This document shows positions 8,939 to 17,683 of a stretch of 64,000 bases of DNA, one piece after another. The stretch lies in the NCBI GenBank assembly GCA_031277535.1, contig JAITMD010000019.1, forward strand, positions 186,001 to 250,000, read 5' to 3'. The notes under the pieces were generated by a model. It was not told the origin of the DNA. It worked only from the letters and a program-made list of their open reading frames with translations, and ran no database searches. This DNA comes from Flavobacteriaceae bacterium (GTDB taxonomy: Bacteria > Bacteroidota > Bacteroidia > Flavobacteriales > Flavobacteriaceae). Both the position numbers and the translations under genes were made by a program. Numbering within the stretch: position 1 is the stretch's first letter; each line of letters begins with the position of its first letter.

Positions 8939-10046
8939 GATTGTATATAGAAAGGAGAAAGGGTTTCAATTGACTTCTAATGAGGTTGATGGAAACTTTA
9001 AATACTTGGATGAACGAATTGATAAGGTTGCTGAAAAGGACTATTTTGTTTTTGATGCTGGATATTCTAAGAGTGTCAATGTAGTAACTGTAAATGCTGG
9101 TAGTAAGTGGAGGATAAAAGGAAATGAAATAGGTAATGATGTTCCTTTTTCTTTTGCTATTGATAGTACTTCTGTTGGTTGTTATCGCGTTGATGTTGTT
9201 TATGCAAATGACAAAGGACAGTTTGAGATTGCTACTGGTGTTGAAAATACAGATGGTTATGTGGTTGGTAGAGTAGAACAGTTGCAATATGTGCTTGTGT
9301 ATGTAAGTGATCAAGGGATTCAGAGTGTTGGGGATTCGAATTCGGATTTTGTGAGTAAGTTGAGTTTTGGGTGGGTACAACAGATTATGCAATATGGTTT
9401 TGTTTCTATAAGTGATCAGGTTAGAAATATAGATGTTATAGGGGGTAATCAATATGAAGGAAATATTGCTAATCCACTTTCTAAAATTGATTTTAAGAGA
9501 GAGTTATATGATGGTATTGAGATTTCTATTAGAAATAGTAGGACTGATTATATGACTATCAGGCATAATATATCTAATATTTTTCTATATACTTTGAAGG
9601 ATTACTATTTGCGTCCAGGAGAAATAATAGTGTTTAAGTATGTAAAGAGTGAAGACAAATTTTATGTGCATGGTGCTTTAGATATTCCTTTGACATTAGA
9701 TAATGTAGATGAAATTATAGGAGTTGATTCCCTCGCTCTCTTCATAGATTCCTCAGAAGGTGATTTTATTGACTCTATGAATATGCGTACTACACTAACA
9801 GCTACAGTAGAAAGATACTTCAAAGACTTTACTCATCAAGTAGTACAATGGCAGTGGTTTAGGGAATCAGGTACTACTAAGGAGGACCAGGATAGCGATG
9901 CTATTTGGAGCCTTGGAAAGAATAAAAGAATAATCGAATTAACTCAAGAAGATTTTACGCAGAATATATACGATCACTCGATAACATTTATGTGTCAAGC
10001 AATTGTAGAGGGGCAAACATTAACAGCTAAAATGAATGTAGGATGA
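8928..10046 (+). CDS. Phage tail/baseplate protein, possible receptor-binding component
   Basis: A 372-residue protein. The start MSNKIVYRKEKGFQLTSNEVDGNF..L resembles the short N-terminal anchoring motif of Bacteroidetes phage tail fibres ('LT..EvD.NF..L...'), which binds the baseplate. The rest is beta-rich without recognised catalytic motifs; the last ~100 residues (ATVERYFKDFTHQVVQWQWFRESG) are like an Ig-type sandwich. The end overlaps the next gene by ATGA. Base use changes inside the gene near 9720 (see findings). Confidence 0.62.
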   Translation: MSNKIVYRKEKGFQLTSNEVDGNFKYLDERIDKVAEKDYFVFDAGYSKSVNVVTVNAGSKWRIKGNEIGNDVPFSFAIDSTSVGCYRVDVVYANDKGQFEIATGVENTDGYVVGRVEQLQYVLVYVSDQGIQSVGDSNSDFVSKLSFGWVQQIMQYGFVSISDQVRNIDVIGGNQYEGNIANPLSKIDFKRELYDGIEISIRNSRTDYMTIRHNISNIFLYTLKDYYLRPGEIIVFKYVKSEDKFYVHGALDIPLTLDNVDEIIGVDSLALFIDSSEGDFIDSMNMRTTLTATVERYFKDFTHQVVQWQWFRESGTTKEDQDSDAIWSLGKNKRIIELTQEDFTQNIYDHSITFMCQAIVEGQTLTAKMNVG

Positions 10047-11656
10047 AGCAAGGTAATTTAAGTTTGAAGGTTGTTTATAGGCCTTTAAATACGTATAAGA
10101 ATATTGTAGTTATAAATGGTAGTAATAGGCAAAATTATAATGCTAACACACGTTATTTTGAGCCTGACAGAAGGATAGATCCTTATGTTGTAAGAGTTGA
10201 ATGTGGCGTTAATGATCCGCATAATCTTGTAAATGGCTTGGTAAACGACAAGTTAACTGATGTAGTATGGAAGATATCAGATGCAGGTGTATTTAAAATA
10301 ATTGAATCGACGAATAAAGATTTTGTTATTGGTACTGGAGCTGATAAAGGGCAATTAAAAGTATTTAAGAATGTAAGTGATTTGGAAGCTGTTACTATTG
10401 TGTTTACAGCAAGATACATGGAACAAAAAACAAAACGTGTTGTAAACTATCAAGAAAGTTTTACGCTTATTACTTTACCAATTGCAACATCTCCTATTGT
10501 ATTGGAGACTGCAGCTCCTGTTGGATATAACTTAATACCTACAGAAAATAACCAGGGTTTGCTTTGTACTGCAAATTTGGTACAAGGTATTGAAAAGTTA
10601 CCAGCTGCTTATTGGTGGTATAAAGGAGATACTTTACTTACAGATGCAAATGGATATCAAGGTACAGCAACTAAGAAGTTGTTTATTCCTGCTGAGGAAT
10701 TAAGTAAAGCAGGAGATGTATTCAAATGTGAAGTTGCTGATTGTACAGAACAATTCAATGATTTAGTACAACAAAAAGTTGATGCGGATGCGGATGTAAT
10801 TGAATGGAGAAGGTTATATCAGAGTGAATCTGAGAATTTAAGTAATAGCTTTTATGATTGGTTTAGTATTTCAATGGATTATGTCATATCTAATTTTGGA
10901 AGGCAAATAGAGATTATGCCTATAGATTTTAGAAATGATTCTGCTATAGTTAGTAAAAATATTACAAGGATAGGGACTGGTTATATTTCATTCTATGTAG
11001 AATGTATTGAAAGTTGTGTTATTTATGTTGATGGTAGATCAGAAATAATTGAATCAAATCATTTAGATAAACTTATTAATGGTATTTATTTTACTTTACA
11101 TGCTGGATTTAAGGGTGTTATAGTTAATAAGTATGTATTTAACTCAATAAATGAAAATTGGTATATAGGAATCCAGAATGATACTTCTAAGAAAAAAGTG
11201 ATTATTGAAAATCCTAAATTATGGATTGGGGATAATTTATCAGAATGGTCACCATCAAAACAAGACTTACAAAATCTTATTTCACAAAAAACAGAATACT
11301 ACAAACAAGAAACAACCCTTCCTGAAGGATATCGACCTCAAAAACCTGCTAAATTATACAAAGGTGATTATATGCTAATGAAGCAAATGCCTGTATATAA
11401 TGTAGAAGTATTATATCCTAAAGAGGTTAGTCCTGAATCTGAAAGTGTACAGGCAGAAATGGTATTAAATACTAACCAGGGGATTATCAAAGAGCCTGAA
11501 AAGTTATTTTCTGTAGGGTGGATAAAACAATCCGATGGCACATTTAAGTATAAAGGCTTTAAAGTGAATATAGCTATTGCAGATATCATCGCACTTAACG
11601 AAGAAAATAAAGAACTTGACTACGAACTAAGAGAAGATTTAACCTTAAAAGTATAG
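10043..11656 (+). CDS. Phage tail fibre-like protein with Ig-like and carbohydrate-binding-like parts
   Basis: A 537-residue protein translationally coupled to the gene before it (ATGA). Residues about 50-135 and 145-250 look like Ig-like beta sandwiches (VWKISDAGVFKI; AAYWWYKGDTLLTDANGYQG). Residues 260-400 (SMDYVISNFGRQIEIMPIDF; WYIGIQNDTSKKKVIIENPKLWIGD) resemble a jelly-roll module, ending with the phrase 'PKLW.GD.LS.W.PS', which is common in phage tail proteins that carry carbohydrate-binding modules. Likely part of the adsorption apparatus. Binding target unknown. Confidence 0.6.
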   Translation: MKQGNLSLKVVYRPLNTYKNIVVINGSNRQNYNANTRYFEPDRRIDPYVVRVECGVNDPHNLVNGLVNDKLTDVVWKISDAGVFKIIESTNKDFVIGTGADKGQLKVFKNVSDLEAVTIVFTARYMEQKTKRVVNYQESFTLITLPIATSPIVLETAAPVGYNLIPTENNQGLLCTANLVQGIEKLPAAYWWYKGDTLLTDANGYQGTATKKLFIPAEELSKAGDVFKCEVADCTEQFNDLVQQKVDADADVIEWRRLYQSESENLSNSFYDWFSISMDYVISNFGRQIEIMPIDFRNDSAIVSKNITRIGTGYISFYVECIESCVIYVDGRSEIIESNHLDKLINGIYFTLHAGFKGVIVNKYVFNSINENWYIGIQNDTSKKKVIIENPKLWIGDNLSEWSPSKQDLQNLISQKTEYYKQETTLPEGYRPQKPAKLYKGDYMLMKQMPVYNVEVLYPKEVSPESESVQAEMVLNTNQGIIKEPEKLFSVGWIKQSDGTFKYKGFKVNIAIADIIALNEENKELDYELREDLTLKV

Positions 11657-11658
11657 AT

Positions 11659-11856
11659 ATGTATTATGTGATTATGAATGAAGAGGTGGCTGTTGAAAAA
11701 GGGATTATTACAGCTACGCATCACTTTCCAACTAAGAAAGGACAAGTGCTTTTTAAAAGAGATATACTTAGCAATTATGTAGGAAGTAAAGATTTTGAGT
11801 TTGAAGAAATAACAACAGCGCAAGCAGTAAAAACAATGGACACATGGCAGAAATAG
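11659..11856 (+). CDS. Small phage protein, 65 aa, unknown
   Basis: A 65-residue protein starting 2 bases after the previous gene and overlapping the next by 13 bases. It reads MYYVIMNEEVAVEKGIITAT and then a basic loop, FPTKKGQVLFKRD, with a helical end. No family is recognised. Position among fibre genes suggests a small structural or chaperone role, but nothing in the sequence proves it. Confidence 0.6.
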   Translation: MYYVIMNEEVAVEKGIITATHHFPTKKGQVLFKRDILSNYVGSKDFEFEEITTAQAVKTMDTWQK

Positions 11857-12878
11857 TAAGAGGTGCAAGAACCATTAAGTTATCTCAAAAAGGAGATACA
11901 CTTACAAGTATGCTTATTTCAGATAAGCCTTTGGTGGCTAAATATCAAAATGGAGCTGTGATAGGTAGCTGGGCTACTGACAACAGAACTGTGTATGCAC
12001 AGGTCTTAACATCACTTACTAATACACCATTATCTAATACTCAGTTAACTGCTATTAAGTGGTTTTTAAATGGGGTTGAAATACAAGATACAGACACTCG
12101 TTTTGAAAAAACAACATATGATATTGGTAGTACAAAAGTCCCTGCTTTAAAGATAAAAGCAGATATAATGACAGGTGTTGATACAACATCTACTTTAGAA
12201 TTTAGATCTAATGCTTATACTGGAGGTTTTACAACTGCTATAAATGCTCTTATTTCTATTTTAAAAGAAAATGTATCTGCCAATACTTATAATGCTTACA
12301 TAATAGATTCTAATGGACGTGGTGCTACTATTACTACTCAATTTCCAAGTGTAACTCTGAAAGCTATTATTGAAAAAGGCGGAATAGAAACAACAACTAA
12401 CATCACTTACCAATGGCATAAAAGTACCTTGGACGAAGTAAAAGATTTGGCTAATGATCCTATCAAAGATAACAGAATGTTACTTCCTGGTAAAACAGGA
12501 CAAACATTAACACTTACAAGCGCAGATGTACAGACATATGATACCTATATCTGTGAATTTTTTGAATCAGGAAAGCTTATAAAAACGGCTATTATTTCAG
12601 TACGTGATGAAACTGACACAAAGGAGTTGATGTACAATGTAACAGGAAATGAAAATGCATTGGATGTAGGGCAGAGTATTGTGTATAAACCAAAAGTTGT
12701 TATGCGTGGCACTACAACTGCAGCTGCAGGAAACTGGGTGTATAAATATCAGAAAGTTAAAATGGATGGTACTAATGTAGGTAATCAAGCTACTGGTACT
12801 GCTTATACATTAACGTACGCTGATGTAGTAGCTATTGGAGATGAAGTTATGGTGTTATTTGAGGCTACTGAGTCTTAA
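11844..12878 (+). CDS. Phage tail protein with Ig-like domains
   Basis: A 344-residue protein. It opens with MAEIVRGARTIKLSQKGD, which is shared with the next gene (MGDIVRGSRFIKIKEKVK), so both N-termini likely come from a duplication and attach to the same structure. The body has at least two Ig-like sandwiches: residues about 50-110 (IKWFLNGVEIQDTDTRF) and 170-240 (ITYQWHKSTLDEVKD and YDTYICEFFESGKLI), then a third beta module near 260-344. No enzymatic motif. Ig-like domains on phage tails usually aid surface adhesion. Confidence 0.62.
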   Translation: MAEIVRGARTIKLSQKGDTLTSMLISDKPLVAKYQNGAVIGSWATDNRTVYAQVLTSLTNTPLSNTQLTAIKWFLNGVEIQDTDTRFEKTTYDIGSTKVPALKIKADIMTGVDTTSTLEFRSNAYTGGFTTAINALISILKENVSANTYNAYIIDSNGRGATITTQFPSVTLKAIIEKGGIETTTNITYQWHKSTLDEVKDLANDPIKDNRMLLPGKTGQTLTLTSADVQTYDTYICEFFESGKLIKTAIISVRDETDTKELMYNVTGNENALDVGQSIVYKPKVVMRGTTTAAAGNWVYKYQKVKMDGTNVGNQATGTAYTLTYADVVAIGDEVMVLFEATES

Positions 12879-12891
12879 AATTTGGAAAGAG

Positions 12892-14241
12892 ATGGGGGAT
12901 ATAGTTAGAGGTTCTCGATTTATTAAGATAAAGGAGAAAGTAAAGAGCGTAAAGATAATAGCTACAGGTACACAATTTCAAAATGCTACACCTGCTAATA
13001 TAACGTTAAAGGCTACAGCTATAAATTTTGAAGCTGATTTATATCGATGGTATAATTCGGCAGGAGCAATAATTGGAAACACTCAAAATTTTATTATAGC
13101 AAATAATCAGGTTACAACTGTAAATAGTTATCGAGTAGAAGTAACAGATTTACAAGGAAATGTATATCAAGATGTTATTTCTATAACAAAAGTGCAGGAT
13201 GGGCAGATTGGTAAACAAGGCCGAGTGCCTATACAGCGTGAATGGACAACAGGAGATATTTATAGAAATAACGATCAAGTGATAGATTATATTTATCACA
13301 GAGCAACAAATACCTGGTGGAGATTAAAGGATGGTTATGATAATATAACTGCAACTGCTAACCCTGATAATAGATTTATACAGTTAACTAATGTAGAGCA
13401 AATGGCTGTCAATCTCTTGATTGCTGAGAATGCTAATATTGGTGGTTTAATATTTAAAGATGAGAAGTTAGTCAGTCAGACACTTGCCAGTGATGGTAAT
13501 CCTAATTTGCTATTAGATGGAAAAAAAGGTGAGTTGAAATGTTATAAAATAGAAGCTAAAGGAGGTGCGGTTGGAGCGCTTGAAATAGGGACTAATGGGT
13601 TAACATATCGACATGATTCTGTTTTAGCAGGAAATTATGCTAAGAGGTATAATATCGACATGAGGTTTGCAGATAATTCTCAGGCAACAATCGGCTCTGA
13701 TGCTATCTTTTTATTATCGGGATATGCTAAAGGGTTAGGTACGTTTGTATGCTCTTATGATAGAAGTAGTGATAGTAATTATAATACTAAGCCTGGTCAT
13801 GTTGGTTTTACGATATCTCCAATGAATGTAGGCTTATTATTAAGTGCTAAAGGAGCTACAAGAAACCATGCTATAAAAATTATAGCAGGAGATATAGCAG
13901 GGAATGCATTGTATACAAAATATTATGGAGTTGTAGATTCGATTATTATGACAGACGAATCTGTAGCTATATACTCTCCTGTTAATTATAAATGGGTATG
14001 TCATATTGAGCTTCCAAAAGGTGTTGATCGTTGGGATGGTCGTATTGTAGAAATCATGTGTGCTGGTAGTGGTTTTACTAAAATATATGGGATGGACGCA
14101 GTGATATATAGTCATGAAGGACACCATAGCCTTGGTCAGCCTAATAATGGTTTGGCTTATGATTATTTTTCGACAAAGTTAAAGCTTGTGTATGTTGCTG
14201 AGAAAAATTGGTGGTTTGTTATAAGTTTAAATGTGCATTAA
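12892..14241 (+). CDS. Phage tail protein, paralogous N-terminus, probable receptor-binding tip
   Basis: About 449 residues from the ATG at 12892, preferred over an upstream in-frame ATG at 12835 because that one lies inside the preceding gene, while 12892 has an AAAGAG-like leader and restores the N-terminal match to the preceding protein. An Ig-like part (residues 20-95, YRWYNSAGAIIGN) is followed by a linker (DGQIGKQGRVPIQREWTTGD, YIYHRATNTWWRLKDGYDN) often seen in Bacteroidetes phage fibres, and a glycine-rich beta C-terminal region of about 280 residues. Confidence 0.65.
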   Translation: MGDIVRGSRFIKIKEKVKSVKIIATGTQFQNATPANITLKATAINFEADLYRWYNSAGAIIGNTQNFIIANNQVTTVNSYRVEVTDLQGNVYQDVISITKVQDGQIGKQGRVPIQREWTTGDIYRNNDQVIDYIYHRATNTWWRLKDGYDNITATANPDNRFIQLTNVEQMAVNLLIAENANIGGLIFKDEKLVSQTLASDGNPNLLLDGKKGELKCYKIEAKGGAVGALEIGTNGLTYRHDSVLAGNYAKRYNIDMRFADNSQATIGSDAIFLLSGYAKGLGTFVCSYDRSSDSNYNTKPGHVGFTISPMNVGLLLSAKGATRNHAIKIIAGDIAGNALYTKYYGVVDSIIMTDESVAIYSPVNYKWVCHIELPKGVDRWDGRIVEIMCAGSGFTKIYGMDAVIYSHEGHHSLGQPNNGLAYDYFSTKLKLVYVAEKNWWFVISLNVH

Positions 14242-14257
14242 TAATAAATAAAAAATA

Positions 14258-14782
14258 ATGAATCAATTATCTGAAATGAGAGAGTATTTGTTGGCGAATG
14301 TGGAACAGATAAAATTTAGTGTAAAAATAGGAAGTGTAGCTGGTGGAGGTGCTGTAGTAATGAGTTTAGCTAATTGGTGGAATGCTAATTTTGATTATGT
14401 GACTATTGCTATGGGATTGATAGCGGCAGATCATGCGTTAGGTTCTGTAGTACATAAATGGTGGGTAAAGGATTTTGATATCAAAAAGAACGGTATTGGG
14501 CTGTTGGTTAAGTTGACTATGGTTATGCTTGGTGGAGCTGTCTTTGAAGGCTTGACACATATAACTAAGGAGCAAGACTTTGTCTATACTTATTTAAAAA
14601 TGACTACAAGGTTAATTGTATGTATCTATCCTGGGTTGAGTGCGTTGGAAAATATGTCTATTATTTCTGGAGGTGTATTTCCACCAAAGGCTTTAATAGA
14701 TGTGTTTAAGGGATTTCAGAAGGATTTGAGCCCGAAAAAGATTGTAGAAGAAAAGAATACTAATGATAAAAAAGAGGAATAA
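14258..14782 (+). CDS. Phage holin
   Basis: A 174-residue membrane protein with hydrophobic segments at about residues 25-42 (VKIGSVAGGGAVVMSLANWW), 46-62 (YVTIAMGLIAADHALGSVV), 86-100 (LVKLTMVMLGGAVFEGL) and 118-140, and a charged C-terminal tail (KKIVEEKNTNDKKEE). This layout and its place immediately before an amidase match holins, which open the inner membrane at lysis. The stop overlaps the amidase start. Family not named with certainty. Confidence 0.78.
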   Translation: MNQLSEMREYLLANVEQIKFSVKIGSVAGGGAVVMSLANWWNANFDYVTIAMGLIAADHALGSVVHKWWVKDFDIKKNGIGLLVKLTMVMLGGAVFEGLTHITKEQDFVYTYLKMTTRLIVCIYPGLSALENMSIISGGVFPPKALIDVFKGFQKDLSPKKIVEEKNTNDKKEE

Positions 14783-15321
14783 TGGAAGAGAAGGTATTTC
14801 CGAGTGGTGGCCATCATGATAATGATCCTGGTGCAGTTGCGAATGGGTTTGTTGAGATGAAAGAAATGGATAGGTTTAGAAATAGACTTGTAGAGTATTT
14901 GATGTATAGAGGGCGTCGATATGTGACAGATGAGAACTGGGAAACAAATACACAGTATCAAAGTCGTATTAAGCCTGTGAAAGGTGATGTGGTATTGGAT
15001 ATGCATTTGAATGCAGCTGGTGCTTCTGCTACTGGTGTGGAAGTTTTTGTATCTAATAATGCAAGTGCTAAGAGCAAAGCATTTGCTAAGGAGTTGGTGG
15101 ATGGTTGTGCAAATATTATGGGAATTGCCAACAGGGGTGTAAAAACAGAGTCTCAGTCAGCGAGAGGTCGTTTAGGTATTTTAAATAAACCGGGTATAGC
15201 TGCTTTGATTGAGTTTTGTTTTATTACTAATGTGAGTGATATGAAGGCTTTTCATGATAATGAAATGAAGTTGGTGCAGTTTGTTGGAGATTTACTTATT
15301 AAGTATGATGAGAATAATTAG
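14782..15321 (+). CDS. Phage endolysin, N-acetylmuramoyl-L-alanine amidase (Amidase_3)
   Basis: A 179-residue zinc amidase without signal peptide. Motifs of the Amidase_3 fold: SGGHHDNDPGA at residues 8-18 (first zinc His), a Glu in the NGFVEMKEMDRFRN helix, LDMHLNAAGA (second His, with the typical S/D.H.NA pattern) and ALIEFCFITN (catalytic Glu). GVEVFVSNNASAKSKAFA is also characteristic. It cleaves the amide between MurNAc and the stem peptide and needs the holin for access. It overlaps both the holin and the following lipoprotein frame. Confidence 0.9.
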   Translation: MEEKVFPSGGHHDNDPGAVANGFVEMKEMDRFRNRLVEYLMYRGRRYVTDENWETNTQYQSRIKPVKGDVVLDMHLNAAGASATGVEVFVSNNASAKSKAFAKELVDGCANIMGIANRGVKTESQSARGRLGILNKPGIAALIEFCFITNVSDMKAFHDNEMKLVQFVGDLLIKYDENN

Positions 15322-15763
15322 TGTGTTGGTGGTCTTGTTACTTTTTGGCTGTGGTAGTCGTAAAGTTGATAAGAGTGAATCTATCCAGGTAATAGAACAA
15401 CAAAGTGTAAAGGATGTTAAGAATGATTTGGAGCTATCTGTAAAGGATAGCTTCGTTAATCGTTATGTAAATAAGAATAGTCGTTTTAAGGCTACTGAAA
15501 TTAAAATTGAGAAGGATGGGAGTGTTGTTATTAGTAATCCAGTTATTGAAGCTGTAGAGGAGACGAAAGAGTCTAATGGTGTTGTTGAAACTAAATTGAC
15601 TGATAAGGGTAAAAGTGAGGTTAAGGAGAGTATAAATACTTCTGTATCTGAAAAGGTTAAGAATGTGGATAGGGAGCAGTATAGTTTTGGTTGGTTGATT
15701 CCTTTGGTTTTGGTAGTTGGTATGGTTGTGTGGAAATTGGGTAGGAAGTATCTTAATTTTTAG
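15305..15763 (+). CDS. Phage lysis-associated lipoprotein with C-terminal membrane helix (spanin-like)
   Basis: Starts at 15305 or 15308 inside the end of the amidase gene. The first residues form a lipoprotein signal (RIISVLVVLLLFGCGS, lipobox LFGC). The middle is charged and Lys/Glu/Val-rich. Near the C-terminus FGWLIPLVLVVGMVVWKLGRKYL is a hydrophobic segment. A lipoprotein next to holin and endolysin suggests a spanin that bridges or disrupts the outer membrane; having both a lipid anchor and a membrane helix in one protein would make it a unimolecular spanin. The function is inferred from context. Confidence 0.65.
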   Translation: MMRIISVLVVLLLFGCGSRKVDKSESIQVIEQQSVKDVKNDLELSVKDSFVNRYVNKNSRFKATEIKIEKDGSVVISNPVIEAVEETKESNGVVETKLTDKGKSEVKESINTSVSEKVKNVDREQYSFGWLIPLVLVVGMVVWKLGRKYLNF

Positions 15764-15796
15764 AAACTGTACAAAAACTGTACAAATTTTTGATTA

Positions 15797-15836
15797 TAAA
15801 AAAACAACCACTTGATTATCAAGCGGTTGTTTTTAT
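15797..15836 (-). terminator. Terminator of ssrA (bidirectional shape)
   Basis: Hairpin with arms AACAACCACTTGA and TCAAGCGGTTGTT around a short loop, one G-T pair, flanked by A-runs on the left and T-runs on the right. Read on the - strand it lies just after the tmRNA 3' end; on the + strand it would also end phage late transcription. Confidence 0.85.
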
Positions 15837-15842
15837 TTTCTG

Positions 15843-16237
15843 TGGAGTCGCCGAGAATCGAACTCGGGTCCAAACAAGCAATCAGAGAGCTTTCTACACG
15901 CTTAGTTTTTTATTGAATTTTCGACCGTTGGCTTGGCAAAAAACAGCCACCAAAAGCTTAGCCTCTAAGATTTCAAAGTGTCAGCGAGACAATAACACTT
16001 TTAGGTTTACTTTACGGTTCCCCTTAACAAAGCGCCATAAACCAAGGCTCTTTAGGAGAATTCAGCTCTTCCACCTGGTGGAAACTAAAGGCAATCTTAC
16101 TATAATTCAGATTAAGCAGCTAAAGCGTAATTATTTTCGCCGTTTAAAAAGTTCGTTAGATGATATTTACGAGCAATCTAACAACGCTCGACGTGCTTAC
16201 TAACTAATTCCACTCGCTGTCAAAACCGATCGACCCC
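15843..16237 (-). ncRNA. ssrA: Transfer-messenger RNA (tmRNA)
   Basis: On the - strand the RNA begins GGGGTCGATCGGTTTTGACAG and ends GGGTTCGATTCTCGGCGACTCCA-like (here GAGTTCGATTCTCGGCGACTCC plus A), so GGGGTCG pairs with CGACTCC to make the acceptor stem. The final CCA is not encoded. The tag reading frame is at 16112-16141 on the - strand and gives GENNYALAA followed by TAA, the form seen in Bacteroidetes. tmRNA rescues stalled ribosomes together with SmpB and marks the nascent chain for proteolysis. The mRNA-like part and pseudoknots fill the 395 bases between. The prophage ends close to its 3' side. Confidence 0.97.
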
Positions 16238-16319
16238 AAGTATATTTGATTAGTTAATCAAAGGGTGCAAATATACGTATTTTCTTAATATCTTCAAATA
16301 AATCCCTTTTTTTAAATGA

Positions 16320-16349
16320 TTGCATAACACAGAAATAATTTTATATTTG
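16320..16349 (+). promoter_or_regulatory. Bacteroidetes-type promoter of the dehydrogenase gene
   Basis: TTG at 16320-16322 and TATATTTG at 16342-16349 fit the TTG - N19 - TAnnTTTG pattern of the Bacteroidetes primary sigma factor. The -7 box is about 43 bases ahead of the ATG at 16392. Confidence 0.7.
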
Positions 16350-16391
16350 CTTTACAACCAAGAATACCAACTTAAAACTATTATATTAATT

Positions 16392-17615
16392 ATGAAATTA
16401 GGCGTTATAAAGGAGGGAAAATCCCCTCCTGATAGAAGAGTAGTACTCTGTCCCAACCAACTAAATAGAGCGTTAACTGTTTACAATCAGTTAGATGCTG
16501 TGGTTGAGCCTTCTAATGTTAGAATTTTCGTAGATCAACAATATATTGAGCATGGATTAAAAGTAAGCCCAGAGATCAGTGATTGTGATGTATTATTAGG
16601 AGTGAAAGAAGTACCTGTTGATGCCCTTATACCAAATAAAACGTATATCTTTTTTTCGCATACAATTAAAAAGCAAGAACACAATAGGAAGTTGTTACAG
16701 GCTTGTCTAAAAAAGAATATAACATTAATGGATCACGAAACATTCGTTGACGAAAACAACGTAAGATTGATTGGCTTTGGCCGATATGCAGGTATAGTAG
16801 GAGCGTATAATACCTTTAGAGCTTTTGGATTAAAATATGAGTTATTTAATTTGGCAAAAGCAGAAACGCTGTTGCATAAAGAAGATTTAATTTACAGATT
16901 AAAAAAACAATATTTCCCACCTATAAAGATTGTGTTGACAGGACATGGGAAAGTAGCTAATGGAGCAATAGAGATACTAAAAGGCATGAAAGTCAAACAA
17001 GTATCTATAGAGCACTTTTTAAAAGAAAAGTACGATTGCCCAGTATTTACACAAATAGGAGTAGAGGATTACTATAAAAGAATTGATGGAGCAGAAGCTT
17101 CTAAAGCTGATTTCTATGCAAATCCTGGAGAATATGAAAGCAATTTTGAACGTTTTGCACAAGCAGCAGATGTTTTTATTGCAGGTCATTTCTTTAAGAA
17201 AGGATCTCCAAAGATTTTAACCAAAGAGATGTTGAATTCTCCTAAGAATCAAATTAAAGTGGTTGGAGATATTTCTTGCGATGTAGATCATGGCCCAATA
17301 GATTGTACTGTTCGTGCTTCTACCATTGCAGATCCTCTTTATGGGTATCATCCTGGAAAAAATGAAGAAGTAGAATTTGATCATCCAGCAGCTATTACTG
17401 TTATGGCTATCGATAATCTACCTTGTGAGTTGCCGAAAGATGCAAGTGAAGGATTTGGTGAAATTTTTGTAGAAAAGATATTACCTGCTTTCTTTGACGG
17501 AGATAAAGACTATATCTTAGAACGAGCTACAATTACAAAAGACGGTAAATTAACGGAACGCTATAGTTATTTACAAGATTTTGTAGACGAGAACGAACAA
17601 GAAGAAAGAGAGTAA
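16392..17615 (+). CDS. NAD(P)-dependent saccharopine/alanine dehydrogenase-like enzyme
   Basis: About 407 residues from the ATG at 16392; an ATG 72 bases upstream lies at or before the promoter and is rejected. The N-terminal domain (MKLGVIKEGKSPPDRRV..P, residues 1-25) and the SHTIK motif at 89-93 are those of the alanine dehydrogenase/transhydrogenase N-domain as modified in lysine-forming saccharopine dehydrogenases. The NAD-binding loop GHGKVANGA lies at 184-192. DHPAAITVMAIDNLPCELP near 345-365 is a typical end of this group. Probably an amino acid oxidoreductase; the substrate is not readable. It is monocistronic, bounded by a promoter and a terminator. Confidence 0.8.
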   Translation: MKLGVIKEGKSPPDRRVVLCPNQLNRALTVYNQLDAVVEPSNVRIFVDQQYIEHGLKVSPEISDCDVLLGVKEVPVDALIPNKTYIFFSHTIKKQEHNRKLLQACLKKNITLMDHETFVDENNVRLIGFGRYAGIVGAYNTFRAFGLKYELFNLAKAETLLHKEDLIYRLKKQYFPPIKIVLTGHGKVANGAIEILKGMKVKQVSIEHFLKEKYDCPVFTQIGVEDYYKRIDGAEASKADFYANPGEYESNFERFAQAADVFIAGHFFKKGSPKILTKEMLNSPKNQIKVVGDISCDVDHGPIDCTVRASTIADPLYGYHPGKNEEVEFDHPAAITVMAIDNLPCELPKDASEGFGEIFVEKILPAFFDGDKDYILERATITKDGKLTERYSYLQDFVDENEQEERE

Positions 17616-17620
17616 AAAGT

Positions 17621-17656
17621 AAAAGCTCAAATAGAGAATTTCTATTTGAGCTTTTT
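17621..17656 (+). terminator. Intrinsic terminator after the dehydrogenase
   Basis: Arms AAAGCTCAAATAGA and TCTATTTGAGCTTT with a short AAT-type loop and a following T-run. The A-run on the left makes it also usable for the convergent gene on the - strand. Confidence 0.85.
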
Positions 17657-17683
17657 CAATATAATCTGATGTTTGCTAAGTCA

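Larger units (their letters stand above)
1..15763 (+). mobile_element. Prophage, late structural and lysis region (left part outside window)
   Basis: Nineteen or so tightly packed, co-directional genes follow the standard siphovirus order: capsid, connector, head closure, gp10-like, tail completion, tail tube, chaperone pair, tape measure, distal tail, fibres, holin, amidase, lysis lipoprotein. Gene overlaps such as ATGA and spacings of 1-5 bases are usual. No integrase, repressor, portal or terminase is seen, so they must lie left of position 1. The right boundary is placed after the last phage gene; ssrA begins 80 bases further. The module order is seen directly; that it is an integrated, rather than free, phage follows from the chromosomal genes to the right. 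Confidence 0.9.

Noticed and set aside
15790..16203. 137-codon frame over the tmRNA
   Set aside because: The DNA is ssrA on the other strand; acceptor stem, tag and T-arm explain the sequence. The frame is accidental.
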